DNA of 64,000 nt from Thermoproteota archaeon (GCA_027491555.1 JAOZGN010000006.1:34919-98918); one strand, 5' to 3'. Numbered from the stretch's first letter, positions 41,337 to 49,986 are shown. The notes: a model not told the origin generated them from the sequence alone. Numbers and translations: made by a program.

Positions 41337-43502
41337 TCACTGGGAGGGGGACTTTCTCCTCCTCTCGAGGAGGACCCCCACGACCACCAGGACGGCGACG
41401 GCGATGACCAGCCACTGCTCGAAGGTGGCCGCGCCGAACTCGACGCCCGCCGAGGGCATGAACACGGCGGTGGCATCCAGCGTGTTCCTGGGATCGACGC
41501 CCACCACGAAGATGTCGGTGAGGTTGTAATCGCCCTTGCCGATCACGCAGTAGTGGACAACCACAGGATTGTACACATCCATGTTGAGGTTCTCATAGGT
41601 CCCCTTGGCGGACACGACCACCTTCCCGGCGCCGGTGTCGAGGGTGTTCTGCACCCACGAGACAAGGAAGTCGGTTCCGCCGGCGGCTATGGTGCTGCCC
41701 TCGGCGTAGTCGGTGCCGTTGACGTTAATCGTGCTGCCGTCGACCGGATAGACGGTCCACTGCCTAGTAGACCCGTCGGCCAGCGTGACCGTGACCGTCT
41801 TAACGTTGGCCGCCCCGGGCCCGTCGAACCACTCCGCGAAACCCATCTGCGGTGCCGGAAGCGGGTAGGTCTTCCACAGGTATCCCTTCTGGTAGCCAGT
41901 GAGGCCGGTCACCACTTGGCTGTAGTCCGGCGGAGAGTTCGAGTCGGCGTCTTGGGCCAGCATCTGGATCGGGAAGAACATCATGCTCTCGTTGCTCGCG
42001 TCACTCTCTTTGGCCATGAAGTTGAGTGGGATTAGGTCATAGAACTCGACGTAGGGCGTCATCCACTCCCCGGCGTTGTAGAGCTCGATCGTTATGCAGG
42101 TCATGTTGTTCACGGGCCCGGGCCTGACCTCCTTCTTCGCCTTGACCAAGTAGCCCCTGACCACCCAGATCATTTCCCTCACGATGAACTTGGACCTCCC
42201 GTCGGGCCCTACACCGACGGTCGTGTTGGTGTAGTTCATCCAGCCGTAGGTCTCGTCCCTCTCTATCCTGGCCTTGAACTCGGCCCAGACCTTCGGAACC
42301 GATCCGGAGGAGAAGCTGAACGGTCCGTACTGATAGGAGGTGCTGGCCTCTCCCGGGCCTATGACGGCTATCGGAGAGCCGACCTGCTCGTTCTCGGAGC
42401 CCGCTATTGGAGTGCCCTCGGGGTTCGCCGTGGTGGTGGCCCACAGCTTGGTGTAGACGATCTCGTAGTCGAAGGTCCCGCTCGTGTCGTACACCACCAA
42501 GGTCTCGTACCAGTTAGACGGGGTTGAGGTGTCCTGCTCCTTCTTAGCCTCGAAGTCGGCGTCACCCACCGCGTACAGATAGCCCACGCGGCTCCCGCTT
42601 ATCGCCCTCGCAAGCTTGAACCTGAGGTAGATCGTTCCCATGTGGACCTTCTGGGTGCTTCCACCGACCTCAGAGAGGTCGGGAGTTCCCCTAACGACGA
42701 CTCCCGTGAGGTTCTCGTTGGAGTTCGCCGCCACGGTGAACCAGCCGTCCGGCCAGCTGCCGTCGCCCGTCCAGTTGAGCTGCTTTCCGTCGGTGGAGAG
42801 TCCAGACCCACCACTCGTGGGAGTGCCCGCTGAGGTGAACACCGGGTTGCCGGCGGCATCCCGCCAGCCGTCACTCGGCCCGTTGTCCGGGGGCAGGATC
42901 TTCCGGAGCTTGACGCTGACGTCCCACGGGAGATCGTTCACTACGGTGATGTTGATCTCGATGTCCTGAGTCTGCCCGTCCACTATCTTCTCGGGGTCTA
43001 TCGTCTCACTCACCCTTATCGGGGGGCAGGTCGAGATGGACGCTCCGTCGATGGAGTATGTTAGAACAACCCTGTCACCCGGCTGAAGTTCGGTTATGTG
43101 GACCCAGTACATGCTGTTCGCATCGCCGAATCCGCTGGAGGGGTAGGAGTTAAGGACCCATGAGGGTATCGAAGCCCCCGGGGCCGACACCTCAACGTAG
43201 GCGTAGGACGGCTTCTCTGACACGGACAGGGGGGTGAGATAGGTCAGGGTCGTGTCGAGCCAGATGGGGAGCCACACGTCGAACACCCTCTCCGTCGCCC
43301 CGTTGTATATCGTGACGTTGCCCGTGACGTTCCACGCCCCGCAGTCGTAGAAGAGGCCGTCGGTCTCCAGGGTGGCGTTCACGATCTCAGTCAGGTACAC
43401 GCTCAGCGGCGCGTCGGGAGTCGCCTGCGAGACTTGAGAGGAGCCTGGGGCCACTAGGAGGGCAACCAAGAGGGCGACTCCGAGTACCCCTCTGCGATTC
43501 AT
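41337..43502 (-). CDS. S-layer-like surface protein, first gene of the giant-protein operon
   Basis: 721 aa. Signal peptide after ATG 43502 (MNRRGVLGVALLVALLVAPG), a long ectodomain rich in beta structure, Thr/Ser and N-x-S/T sites, and a C-terminal membrane anchor (WLVIAVAVLVVVGVLL, then RRRK). Near the end it has a DUF11-like domain plus the segment DYNLTDIFVVGVDPRNTLDA, which closely matches DYNLSEAFTLGVDPTESYLN in the giant protein, so the two share a module. AGGTGG precedes the ATG, and the open frame upstream crosses the palindromic promoter, so it is not coding. Confidence 0.85.
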   Translation of the reverse strand: MNRRGVLGVALLVALLVAPGSSQVSQATPDAPLSVYLTEIVNATLETDGLFYDCGAWNVTGNVTIYNGATERVFDVWLPIWLDTTLTYLTPLSVSEKPSYAYVEVSAPGASIPSWVLNSYPSSGFGDANSMYWVHITELQPGDRVVLTYSIDGASISTCPPIRVSETIDPEKIVDGQTQDIEINITVVNDLPWDVSVKLRKILPPDNGPSDGWRDAAGNPVFTSAGTPTSGGSGLSTDGKQLNWTGDGSWPDGWFTVAANSNENLTGVVVRGTPDLSEVGGSTQKVHMGTIYLRFKLARAISGSRVGYLYAVGDADFEAKKEQDTSTPSNWYETLVVYDTSGTFDYEIVYTKLWATTTANPEGTPIAGSENEQVGSPIAVIGPGEASTSYQYGPFSFSSGSVPKVWAEFKARIERDETYGWMNYTNTTVGVGPDGRSKFIVREMIWVVRGYLVKAKKEVRPGPVNNMTCITIELYNAGEWMTPYVEFYDLIPLNFMAKESDASNESMMFFPIQMLAQDADSNSPPDYSQVVTGLTGYQKGYLWKTYPLPAPQMGFAEWFDGPGAANVKTVTVTLADGSTRQWTVYPVDGSTINVNGTDYAEGSTIAAGGTDFLVSWVQNTLDTGAGKVVVSAKGTYENLNMDVYNPVVVHYCVIGKGDYNLTDIFVVGVDPRNTLDATAVFMPSAGVEFGAATFEQWLVIAVAVLVVVGVLLERRRKSPSQ

Positions 43503-43734
43503 GGTAACCACCTGACCACCACACAATATCAAGCTAAATGCTTGATATTGCACATCTTCCTTGTTATTTTCAGCGATCCGCCACATTAAAACGGTTGTAG
43601 CCGCCGCTCCAAACGACTCAACTAGGAAGCGATGAAACGTTTCCTCGAGGCCCACCTACCCCTCAGGTAAGCGCGTAGCTTAAGTGAAGCCGCCTAGTGA
43701 GTTTAAAAACCGTGGATGGGGGTGAGCGCCGCCC
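43503..43734. other. 232-bp regulatory gap upstream of the surface-protein operon
   Basis: No gene is seen. Besides the inverted repeat at 43524-43550 there is a TATA-like GAAAATAAC (minus, about 43562-43573) and a separate perfect 10-bp palindrome GAAACGTTTC at 43634-43643. Confidence 0.5.
43524..43550. promoter_or_regulatory. Perfect 11-bp inverted repeat, candidate operator of the surface-protein operon
   Basis: CAATATCAAGC (43524-43534) and GCTTGATATTG (43540-43550) are exact reverse complements around a 5-base spacer TAAAT. On the minus strand the centre reads GCATTTAGC, TATA-like, about 35 bp before ATG 43502. If the TATA box is instead the one at 43562-43573, the repeat covers the transcript start. 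In either case a bound dimer would block transcription. Confidence 0.7.
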
Positions 43735-44106
43735 TCATCCCACGAGGGACAGGAGCAGAGATATCCCCAGCACGAGGCCCACAATCGCAGACAGCACTAA
43801 GCCCAGTACGAAGCCCACGACCGCGATCAGCAGGGCGTGACCCCACCCTATGTCAAACCAGACCTTTATCAACCATATCCAGACCACTATGGCCACCAGG
43901 AACCCTATGACCGGGATGAGCTTCACGAGGACCACTTCTAGGACCGCCCCTACCAAGGCCAGCAGAGCCACGGAGAGCAGGCCCTTTTCTTTCTCCTTAG
44001 GGAGGACGAATCTCTGAGACAGCCACAGCGCAATCACATTAGCGACAAACGTAGCCAGCGCGACGGCAGGCGCCCAGGCCACCCCTCCAACCCCGAAAGC
44101 TGGCAT
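43735..44106 (-). CDS. Small integral membrane protein of unknown function
   Basis: 123 aa with four hydrophobic segments (about 10-30, 42-60, 62-82 and 92-120), Gly/Val/Leu-rich and lacking polar motifs. ATG 44106 sits about 25 bp after a TATA (CTTATATC, minus, near 44130-44137), which argues for a leaderless message. The longer open frame to 44421 is antisense to the nitroreductase gene. A 10-bp palindrome TCTCATGAGA (44126-44135) touches this TATA. Family unknown. Confidence 0.72.
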   Translation of the reverse strand: MPAFGVGGVAWAPAVALATFVANVIALWLSQRFVLPKEKEKGLLSVALLALVGAVLEVVLVKLIPVIGFLVAIVVWIWLIKVWFDIGWGHALLIAVVGFVLGLVLSAIVGLVLGISLLLSLVG

Positions 44107-44156
44107 TGTAAGACTCCGCCTCCTCTCATGAGATATAAGCCTACCTGACCTCCCGC

Positions 44157-44753
44157 TCACATGCCGGGCCTCCTCAGCCTCGGGTCGGAAGCGGAGTATG
44201 GAAATGGACGTTCGAGTGTGTCGAGGGTGACGATCTCCTCGACGGGCCTCCTGCCTGTGGTTCTCGGCGAGGCCCGCGGCCTCCCGACAGTAAGCACAGC
44301 AACGGGACGCAGGCCCGCGCCGACAGCCCCGACGGCTCTGAGCACGGCCTCGTCGTTGAAGGCGCCCACCCAGCAGGTCCCGTATCCGAGGGCGTGGGCG
44401 GCGAGCATGGCGAACGTGCACGCTATCGTGGCGTCCTGAAGCGAGTAGAGCTCAGCCCCCCTGGTCCCATACCTCCTCGCCGACACCGCAGGTTCAGCGA
44501 GAAACACCAGGGACACTGGAGCCTCAGCTACGAATCTCTGCCCCCAGCAGGCGTCGGCGAGTCTCCTCCTAGTCTCCGGATCCTTCGCGACTACGATTCT
44601 GTACGCTTGTAGGTTGCCGGCCGACGGCGCGCTGCAGGCCGCCTCTATTATCCTGTTCAGGTCTTCCTCGCCCACCGGATCCGGGAGGTAAGACCTCACC
44701 GACCTCCTGCGGCCCATCACCTCGAACAGGTCGGTGCAGTCCTTCCTCCCCAT
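44157..44753 (-). CDS. Nitroreductase-family flavoprotein
   Basis: 198 aa. FMN-binding elements are RRRSVRSYLPDPV at the N-terminus, CSAPSAGNLQAYRIVV, and LGYGTCWVGAFNDEAV with GLRPVAVLTVGRP near the end. Members reduce quinones, nitro compounds or serve in cofactor metabolism; the substrate is unclear. It begins one base after the aminotransferase stop, so the two are co-transcribed. The C-terminal tail (PFPYSASDPRLRRPGM) is normal for the family. Confidence 0.9.
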   Translation of the reverse strand: MGRKDCTDLFEVMGRRRSVRSYLPDPVGEEDLNRIIEAACSAPSAGNLQAYRIVVAKDPETRRRLADACWGQRFVAEAPVSLVFLAEPAVSARRYGTRGAELYSLQDATIACTFAMLAAHALGYGTCWVGAFNDEAVLRAVGAVGAGLRPVAVLTVGRPRASPRTTGRRPVEEIVTLDTLERPFPYSASDPRLRRPGM

Positions 44754-44754
44754 G

Positions 44755-45864
44755 TCACCCCAGCTCCTTCCTCAGCTCCTTCTCCATGAGCTCGACGTCC
44801 TTCATCGTCAGCTTGCCGTAGCTGATCCTCATCCACTCCGGGGCCGACCCGAAGGCCGCGCCCGGAACCATCCCCACCACGACATCCCTGGACGGGTCGA
44901 GGAGCCTCGAGACCAGTTCAGAGGAGTCCGGGAATTTAGGGTGCCTAGCGAAGACGTAGAACGCCCCCTTAGGCTCGACGAACTCGAATCCGAGCCTCAT
45001 AAGAGCTCCTACCAAGGCGTCTCTCCTGAGCCTGTAGAACTCCCTCACCCCCTCGAAGTAGACCTCGTCGGCGGCCCGCACCTCCTCCGCGAACACCATC
45101 TGGGAGATGTCGCTAGACCCGGCCGTCGTGTGGTAGACGATTCTCCCTATCTTCTGAGCGACCTCCCTGTCCGACGAGTAGATGTAGCCTATCCTTATCC
45201 CCGGGAGGGAGAGGCTCTTCGAGGCAGTGTCCAGTATTAGATCCCCGGGGAATGGTGGCCTGCCCTGGAAGTATATCTCATGGTACACGGCGTCGTTTAT
45301 CAGGGCAACTCCCCGCCTGCTCAGCTCCTCCCAGAGCTCCTCGATCTGCCTCGAGGGTGGTACGTGCCCCGTCGGGTTGTTGGGAAAGTTGATCAGCACG
45401 CCCCTGACATCGTCCGAGAGCTTGGACAGGATCTCCTCAACGAGGTCCCCGGACAGGGGGTCGTACGTGTCGTACTTGACGCCAGCAGTCTCTGCCTGTG
45501 GATAGTAGAGCGGAAAGCCGGGCTTCGGTAGAAGTAACTTCCCCCCTCGGAACAGGGCCATGGACACGAAGCAGGCATGTGCCCCGCTGGCGGTTATGAC
45601 AATCCTCTCAGGATCTTCGGGCAGGCCGAGCGTCCTCGCCGCGAACTCCGCGGCCGCCTTCCGCGTGGATTTCGTCCCCACAAAGGGTGTGTAGGACCTC
45701 CCCACCCCCTTGGCTCTCCGTAGAACGTCCTCCACGGGTAAGGGGGGATCGTGAGAGGGGGCTCCTATGTGAGCGTCGACCACGACTTTCCCCTGGCCTC
45801 TCAGGCTATCGCACCGAGCGAAAACGTCTCTAATGGACAGTACCTGAGTCCGCGAACCCGACAA
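44755..45864 (-). CDS. Class I/II PLP aminotransferase
   Basis: 369 aa, fold type I. The PLP lysine is in DTASKSLSLPGIRIGY; the N-P motif is INFPNNPTGHVPP; the aspartate is in ALINDAVYHEIYF; and the C-terminal arginine is in WMRISYGK. It resembles aspartate/aromatic aminotransferases of archaea, but the amino acid is not predictable. It is the first gene of a two-gene unit with the nitroreductase. An AT-rich element near 45895-45908 probably serves both as its TATA and as the end signal for the gene to the right. Confidence 0.9.
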   Translation of the reverse strand: MSGSRTQVLSIRDVFARCDSLRGQGKVVVDAHIGAPSHDPPLPVEDVLRRAKGVGRSYTPFVGTKSTRKAAAEFAARTLGLPEDPERIVITASGAHACFVSMALFRGGKLLLPKPGFPLYYPQAETAGVKYDTYDPLSGDLVEEILSKLSDDVRGVLINFPNNPTGHVPPSRQIEELWEELSRRGVALINDAVYHEIYFQGRPPFPGDLILDTASKSLSLPGIRIGYIYSSDREVAQKIGRIVYHTTAGSSDISQMVFAEEVRAADEVYFEGVREFYRLRRDALVGALMRLGFEFVEPKGAFYVFARHPKFPDSSELVSRLLDPSRDVVVGMVPGAAFGSAPEWMRISYGKLTMKDVELMEKELRKELG

Positions 45865-45943
45865 CTAGTCTCCCCTTGCCCCCAGTCAGGTATTGGAAAA
45901 ACCTTTTTCTCCCGGTGGGGCGGCCCCTTCGAGCGGAGTTCTG

Positions 45944-47320
45944 CTAAACTCTCCCTAGCCCGGACGTCTTGCTGAATTTCTCGCCCAACACCGACTCCAT
46001 TGCGGCCCTCTTCCTAGCGTACTCGGCCATGGACTCGGCGCCCAGCTCCTCGAACAGGCTTGCAGCCTTCAGGTACCACCCGGCTGCCTCCGCATGGGAT
46101 ACCTCCGAGACGAACTCGGCAATCCACAGCGTGGCGCGGGCCTCGACTTCGGCCACACCCGGTAGGTCGATGCCGGCCTCCCTGACACCCGCGGTCGAGA
46201 GCTTGAGCTCAGCCCACGCCCTAAACGCCCGATGCTTCAGCCCAGACTCGGTGAAGGCGAGGGCGGCCCTCTCAAGCGCCTCGTGATACTGAGCGAGGAC
46301 CGGGGCCCCGGAATCGGCGTGGGGTCGTAGGGTCTCGGCGGCCTCTTGAAAAAGAACGCCTGCTAAAGCGCTCTTTCCGGACTTAACGGCCAGGCGTCCA
46401 GCTTTCATCAGCAACCTCCACCTCCTAATGGGATCACGGCCTCTAGAGGACAGGGTTGACAGGATCGCCGCGGCAGCAAGCGGGAACTCGGCCGCCTGAG
46501 CCTCCTCCGCGACCTCCTCCGAGTTCAGCTCCGGGGCGACCCGGATGACGGCAACCGCCTCAGCCCAGAAGCCGGCGTCTATCATGGCGTCCAAGGTCGC
46601 CAGCCGAGCGCGTCGACTAAGCTCGGCCGCCGTTAGGCGGCCGATTAGACTCCACACGAAGGATGGCCAGTTCCCCAGGATGGATACCAGTACATCTCTC
46701 AAAGATCGGGCGGAGATTCTTCCATCCTCAGCCCTCTCATACGACTCCTTCATGACGGATAGCACGACACCGGCGGGCCATCCAACCCTGCTCAGGGCGT
46801 CAACTCCTCTAAGATCTCTCCCAGACCGCTCAAATTCCCTGGCCAGGGACTGCTCGAGCCTCCGAAGTATTGCCGGATGAACATTCGTCAGGGACCCCGT
46901 CGCCAGCCTCACGGCACTTGCAACGGGGCCGTCCACCCGCTTGATCGAGTCGCGTTCAGCCCTATTGTGGTGAAGGGTCGCGGCGGCGAGCGCGCCCATG
47001 AAGAGGGCCTCCGGGTTAACATCCAAGCGATCCAGCGCCTTAAGGATCCGTGGGACTGCGGACGGATCCCGCAGGGTTAGGGCGTAGCCGAACCGGTACC
47101 ACCAGTCGTAGTCGGCGGGAAGGTCTCCTCGGGGGCTAATGCCAAAGAAAGCCGCCCTGCGAAGCAGGGGAAGCCAGAGCACTAGTGACCTGAGCTTTGA
47201 GGCGCTCGCCGCCTTGGCTAAGCTCGAGAGGATCTCATCCGACGAGGAACTCTCGGTCCGACGGTGCGACCGCAAGGCCGCAGAGAACAGCCTGGCCGCC
47301 AATTCGGGCTGAGGGAGCAC
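45944..47320 (-). CDS. Alpha-helical repeat protein of unknown function
   Basis: 458 aa, almost entirely alpha-helical and Ala/Arg/Leu-rich. Helix pairs with TPR-like spacing occur in the second half (WRLLMKAGRLAVKSGKSALAGVLFQEAAETL; AAGWYLKAASLFEELGAESMAEYA). No signal peptide or membrane segment, so it is probably a cytoplasmic scaffold. The start is GTG 47320 behind a weak TATA (GTCTTAACG, minus, 47343-47350). It is monocistronic as far as I can see. I recognise no family. Confidence 0.72.
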   Translation of the reverse strand: MLPQPELAARLFSAALRSHRRTESSSSDEILSSLAKAASASKLRSLVLWLPLLRRAAFFGISPRGDLPADYDWWYRFGYALTLRDPSAVPRILKALDRLDVNPEALFMGALAAATLHHNRAERDSIKRVDGPVASAVRLATGSLTNVHPAILRRLEQSLAREFERSGRDLRGVDALSRVGWPAGVVLSVMKESYERAEDGRISARSLRDVLVSILGNWPSFVWSLIGRLTAAELSRRARLATLDAMIDAGFWAEAVAVIRVAPELNSEEVAEEAQAAEFPLAAAAILSTLSSRGRDPIRRWRLLMKAGRLAVKSGKSALAGVLFQEAAETLRPHADSGAPVLAQYHEALERAALAFTESGLKHRAFRAWAELKLSTAGVREAGIDLPGVAEVEARATLWIAEFVSEVSHAEAAGWYLKAASLFEELGAESMAEYARKRAAMESVLGEKFSKTSGLGRV

Positions 47321-47376
47321 GACGCCGCCGCAGCTCGGTACGTTAAGACTTGGACATTCCGAACGTAATACGCCTG

Positions 47377-48918
47377 TCAGCCGAGGGGTGTTCCTAGCTC
47401 CTCTAGGGGAGCCCCGGCCAGGAACCTCTTGACGGCCTCGACAAGGACGGCCCTGTCTGCCCTCACCTGGGCCATGGTGTCCCTGTCCCTGAGGGTGACG
47501 GTCCCGTCATCGAGCGTCTGATAGTCGACCGTGATGCACAGCGGCGTTCCGACCTCGTCCATGCGCCTGTACCTCCTGCCTATGGAGTCCTTCTCGTCAT
47601 AGTAGACGAAGAACTCGCCCGAGAGCTCCCGAGCTAGCTCCCTCGCGACCTCCGGGAGCCCGTCCTTCGAGACGAGTGGAAACACGGCCACGTCGATCGG
47701 GGCGAGGTGCCTCGGTATCTTGAGCCACTTTCTCTTCTCATCCTCCACGTAGGACATCATGAGCACGTGGAGAACCGTCCGGTCCAGGCCGATGGACGGC
47801 TCGTAGAGGTGCGGCGCCACCTTCCCCCTCGGGGTCTGGACCGAGAGCTCGATACCAGACGCCTTGGAGTGACCCTTCAGGTCGTAGTCGGTTCGGTAGG
47901 CATTGTTGACCAGCTCCACCCAGCCGAGATCCTCGGTGTACACCTCGAGGTCCCAGTGGGCGGAGGCGTAGTGGGCCCTCTCGTCAGGGCCCAGCTCCCG
48001 ATACCTGAGCCTCTCCAGCGGGAGGCCGATTACCTCGTTGAAGAACTTCTGATAGATCACCAGCCAGTAAGTGATGAGCGAGTTTATGGTGTAGCCGCTC
48101 TCCAGGGCCTCGCGGGCCGTAATCTCCGTGATCTCGCCCGTGTCTCTGTCATCCAACCGGAGGAACCTGAGCCTGTAGTCCAGCAGGGGCCTCAGCTTCT
48201 CGTCGTACTGAGATGTGTCCTCCGGATCGAAGAATACGTGGATCTCGAGCTGCTGGAACTCCCTCATCCTCACCAGGGCACGCCTGGGCGCTATCTCGTT
48301 CCTGAACACCCTCCCCCTCTGGGCCATTATGAAGGGGAGCTTCCCCCTCATGGTCAGGAAGGTCCTCCTGAACTCGACCACGCTGCCCTGAGTCGTCTCA
48401 GGCCTCAGAGCGGCGTTAGGCTCCTCTGCCTCGGCCCCGACCGCGATGGTGAACATCAGGTTGAACCTCTTCACCTCGGTCCAGTCGAAGGCCCCGCACT
48501 TGGGGCACCTGACCTCCCCCTCCAGCAGCATGCGGTGCAGCTCCTCGTCTGGGTATCCCTCGAGGTTCTCCTTCACCCCCAGCTTCTCCTCCAAGAGCTT
48601 GTCGATCCTGAACCTCGAGTGGCACCTCTTACACTCCACCAGCCTGTCGAAGAAGTGCTTGAGGTGTCCAGAGGCATCGAAGACCTGTATGGGAAGCATC
48701 AGCGGGGTCTCGAGCTCGAACGCCCCTTCTGGCCTGACGATGTGCCTCCTCCACAGGTCGGCAATCTTTTCCTTAAGCCTGTAGCCCAGGGGCCCGTAGA
48801 CCCAGAAGCCCGCGGGGGCCTGGGGGTACAGGTCCCTGGCGGAGGGCCAGAAGAATCCCCTCCGATTCGCCAGCTCGACGACCTTCTCAAACGTCCCCTT
48901 CACAGCAGGCCCAGCCAT
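47377..48918 (-). CDS. glyS: Glycyl-tRNA synthetase (eukaryotic/archaeal dimeric type)
   Basis: 513 aa, somewhat short for the archaeal enzyme. The N-terminal VELANRRGFFWPSARDLY and GFWVYGPLGYRLKEK (motif 1 region), a zinc-type insertion (CKRCHSRF...CPKCGAFDW), motif 2 (NEIAPRRALVRMREFQQLEI) and motif 3 (EPSIGLDRTVLHVL) are present, followed by the anticodon-binding domain (LAPIDVAVFPLVSKDGL). The ATG overlaps the phosphoribosyltransferase gene by 19 bp. It is the last gene of the sec61-beta operon. Confidence 0.94.
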   Translation of the reverse strand: MAGPAVKGTFEKVVELANRRGFFWPSARDLYPQAPAGFWVYGPLGYRLKEKIADLWRRHIVRPEGAFELETPLMLPIQVFDASGHLKHFFDRLVECKRCHSRFRIDKLLEEKLGVKENLEGYPDEELHRMLLEGEVRCPKCGAFDWTEVKRFNLMFTIAVGAEAEEPNAALRPETTQGSVVEFRRTFLTMRGKLPFIMAQRGRVFRNEIAPRRALVRMREFQQLEIHVFFDPEDTSQYDEKLRPLLDYRLRFLRLDDRDTGEITEITAREALESGYTINSLITYWLVIYQKFFNEVIGLPLERLRYRELGPDERAHYASAHWDLEVYTEDLGWVELVNNAYRTDYDLKGHSKASGIELSVQTPRGKVAPHLYEPSIGLDRTVLHVLMMSYVEDEKRKWLKIPRHLAPIDVAVFPLVSKDGLPEVARELARELSGEFFVYYDEKDSIGRRYRRMDEVGTPLCITVDYQTLDDGTVTLRDRDTMAQVRADRAVLVEAVKRFLAGAPLEELGTPLG

Positions 48919-49469
48919 CGGACCACCTTCTCCGGAATCTTAGCCTCCTCTAGGATCACCCGAAGGGCGTCCTCCTTGCTCGAGCCCTCCTTGGTCAGCA
49001 TCTCCATTAGAAACTTGGCGGTCTCCGCGTACTCCCAGGGGTATATCACCCAGCTCTCGGTCTGCTCCACGTAGTAATCCGGAGTTACCTTGCTCCAAGG
49101 CTTGTAGTGGAGCGTCGCGACGCGGACCTCCGAGGCCCCCATTTCCCTCACGTGCCTGACGGCCTCGGCTAGGCTGTCTCCCGTGTCGGCCACGTCGTCC
49201 ACCACCAGCACCCTCTTTCCGTCCACCCTTTCCCTGAGGGGCTCCACGATCCTAGCACCCTCCCTCTTCTCGAGGGCGGAGTAGTGCTCTATCCTCACGC
49301 TCCTTATCTCCCTAACGTCCAGGAAGTCGCTGAGATAGCGGGCTATGACCATGCCACCCCGGAAGATGGACACGAGGACCTCGGGCCGGTATCCGTCCCT
49401 GGTGATCTTGTCTGCCAGCTTCATGGTCATCTCGAGGATGTCGTTCGGCCTAACGGTCAGAAACTCCAC
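48900..49469 (-). CDS. Phosphoribosyltransferase of the xanthine/hypoxanthine type
   Basis: 189 aa. The PRPP-binding loop is VLVVDDVADTGDSLAEAV, the N-terminal loop is VSIFRGGMVIARYLSD, and VTPDYYVEQTESWVIYPWEY matches the archaeal Gpt-like family that salvages purine bases. The start is GTG 49469, with a strong GGAGGTGGT site 5 bases upstream; it overlaps the MazG gene by 20 bp. Which base it uses (xanthine, guanine or hypoxanthine) is not clear. Confidence 0.9.
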   Translation of the reverse strand: MEFLTVRPNDILEMTMKLADKITRDGYRPEVLVSIFRGGMVIARYLSDFLDVREIRSVRIEHYSALEKREGARIVEPLRERVDGKRVLVVDDVADTGDSLAEAVRHVREMGASEVRVATLHYKPWSKVTPDYYVEQTESWVIYPWEYAETAKFLMEMLTKEGSSKEDALRVILEEAKIPEKVVRWLGLL

Positions 49470-49776
49470 CAGACCACCTCCCGACCTGAAGAGGGGGGCA
49501 GTGACACGGCTTGAAGCCGCACCGGGGACACCCCGAACCGTACCTCTCGACGAACGCCGACTCCAAGTCGACGCCCAGGAGGTCGAGGGTGCTTAGCAGC
49601 CAGGCGAAGACGTCCGCCGCCTCGGCCCTAATGTCCTCCTCAGATCCCCGCCTGATAGCCTCCAACAGCTCACCCAGCTCCTCAACGAGGTGCAGGGCCG
49701 TGAGCGGGGCGCCCCTCTCCGAGTCCCTCTCGTGATAGGTCTCCCGAATGAGCGCCTGGGCCTCGGAGATCCTCAA
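49450..49776 (-). CDS. MazG-like nucleotide pyrophosphohydrolase with a C-terminal Cys motif
   Basis: 108 aa. The metal-binding helix motif EELGELLEAI and EAADVFAWLL fit the MazG/all-alpha NTP pyrophosphatase fold. The C-terminus adds GCPRCGFKPCHCP, a probable zinc knuckle. Such enzymes remove damaged or non-canonical nucleotides, which fits its place between Sec61-beta and a purine phosphoribosyltransferase only loosely. The start is TTG 49776, with GAGGTG 8 bases ahead. Confidence 0.87.
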   Translation of the reverse strand: MRISEAQALIRETYHERDSERGAPLTALHLVEELGELLEAIRRGSEEDIRAEAADVFAWLLSTLDLLGVDLESAFVERYGSGCPRCGFKPCHCPPLQVGRWSGGVSDR

Positions 49777-49788
49777 CTGACAGGCACC

Positions 49789-49953
49789 TCACGCGGCCGC
49801 CCTAAGCACTAGAAGGATCACGGAAGACGCTATGGAGACCGCCACGGGGAACCACTTTGGAACCCTCAGGCCGCCGGACTCCTCCTGGGAGAAGGACAGC
49901 AAGCCGGCGGTCGACATCGGCATGAAGCTCCGCTCCTTCTTTTTCTTGGGCAT
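49789..49953 (-). CDS. Preprotein translocase subunit Sec61-beta (SecG-type)
   Basis: 54 aa. Archaeal Sec61-beta hallmarks: a basic start (MPKKKKERSF), the conserved MSTAGLLSF segment, a short acidic stretch (SQEESGG), the PKWFP turn and a single C-terminal membrane segment (VAVSIASSVILLVL). It is part of the SecYEbeta channel. GGGGAGGAAG is just upstream of ATG 49953 and a TATA lies at 49987-49995. It leads the operon sec61-beta, mazG, phosphoribosyltransferase, glyS. A longer frame on the same strand (49802-50023) is a shadow. Confidence 0.9.
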   Translation of the reverse strand: MPKKKKERSFMPMSTAGLLSFSQEESGGLRVPKWFPVAVSIASSVILLVLRAAA

Positions 49954-49986
49954 ACTTCCTCCCCTTCGCCCACCGAGGGGACGAGG

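Noticed and set aside
40965..42035. 356-aa plus-strand frame within the surface-protein operon
   Set aside because: It is antisense to two real genes and has no coherent protein features.
43503..43655. 51-residue N-terminal extension of the 721-aa surface protein
   Set aside because: It would translate the palindromic promoter and leave the signal peptide internal; ATG 43502 has a ribosome site.
47707..49074. 455-aa open frame on the plus strand
   Set aside because: It is antisense to the well-supported GlyRS and phosphoribosyltransferase genes; its composition (Pro/Leu/Val/Arg-rich) is that of a GC-driven shadow frame, with no motif.
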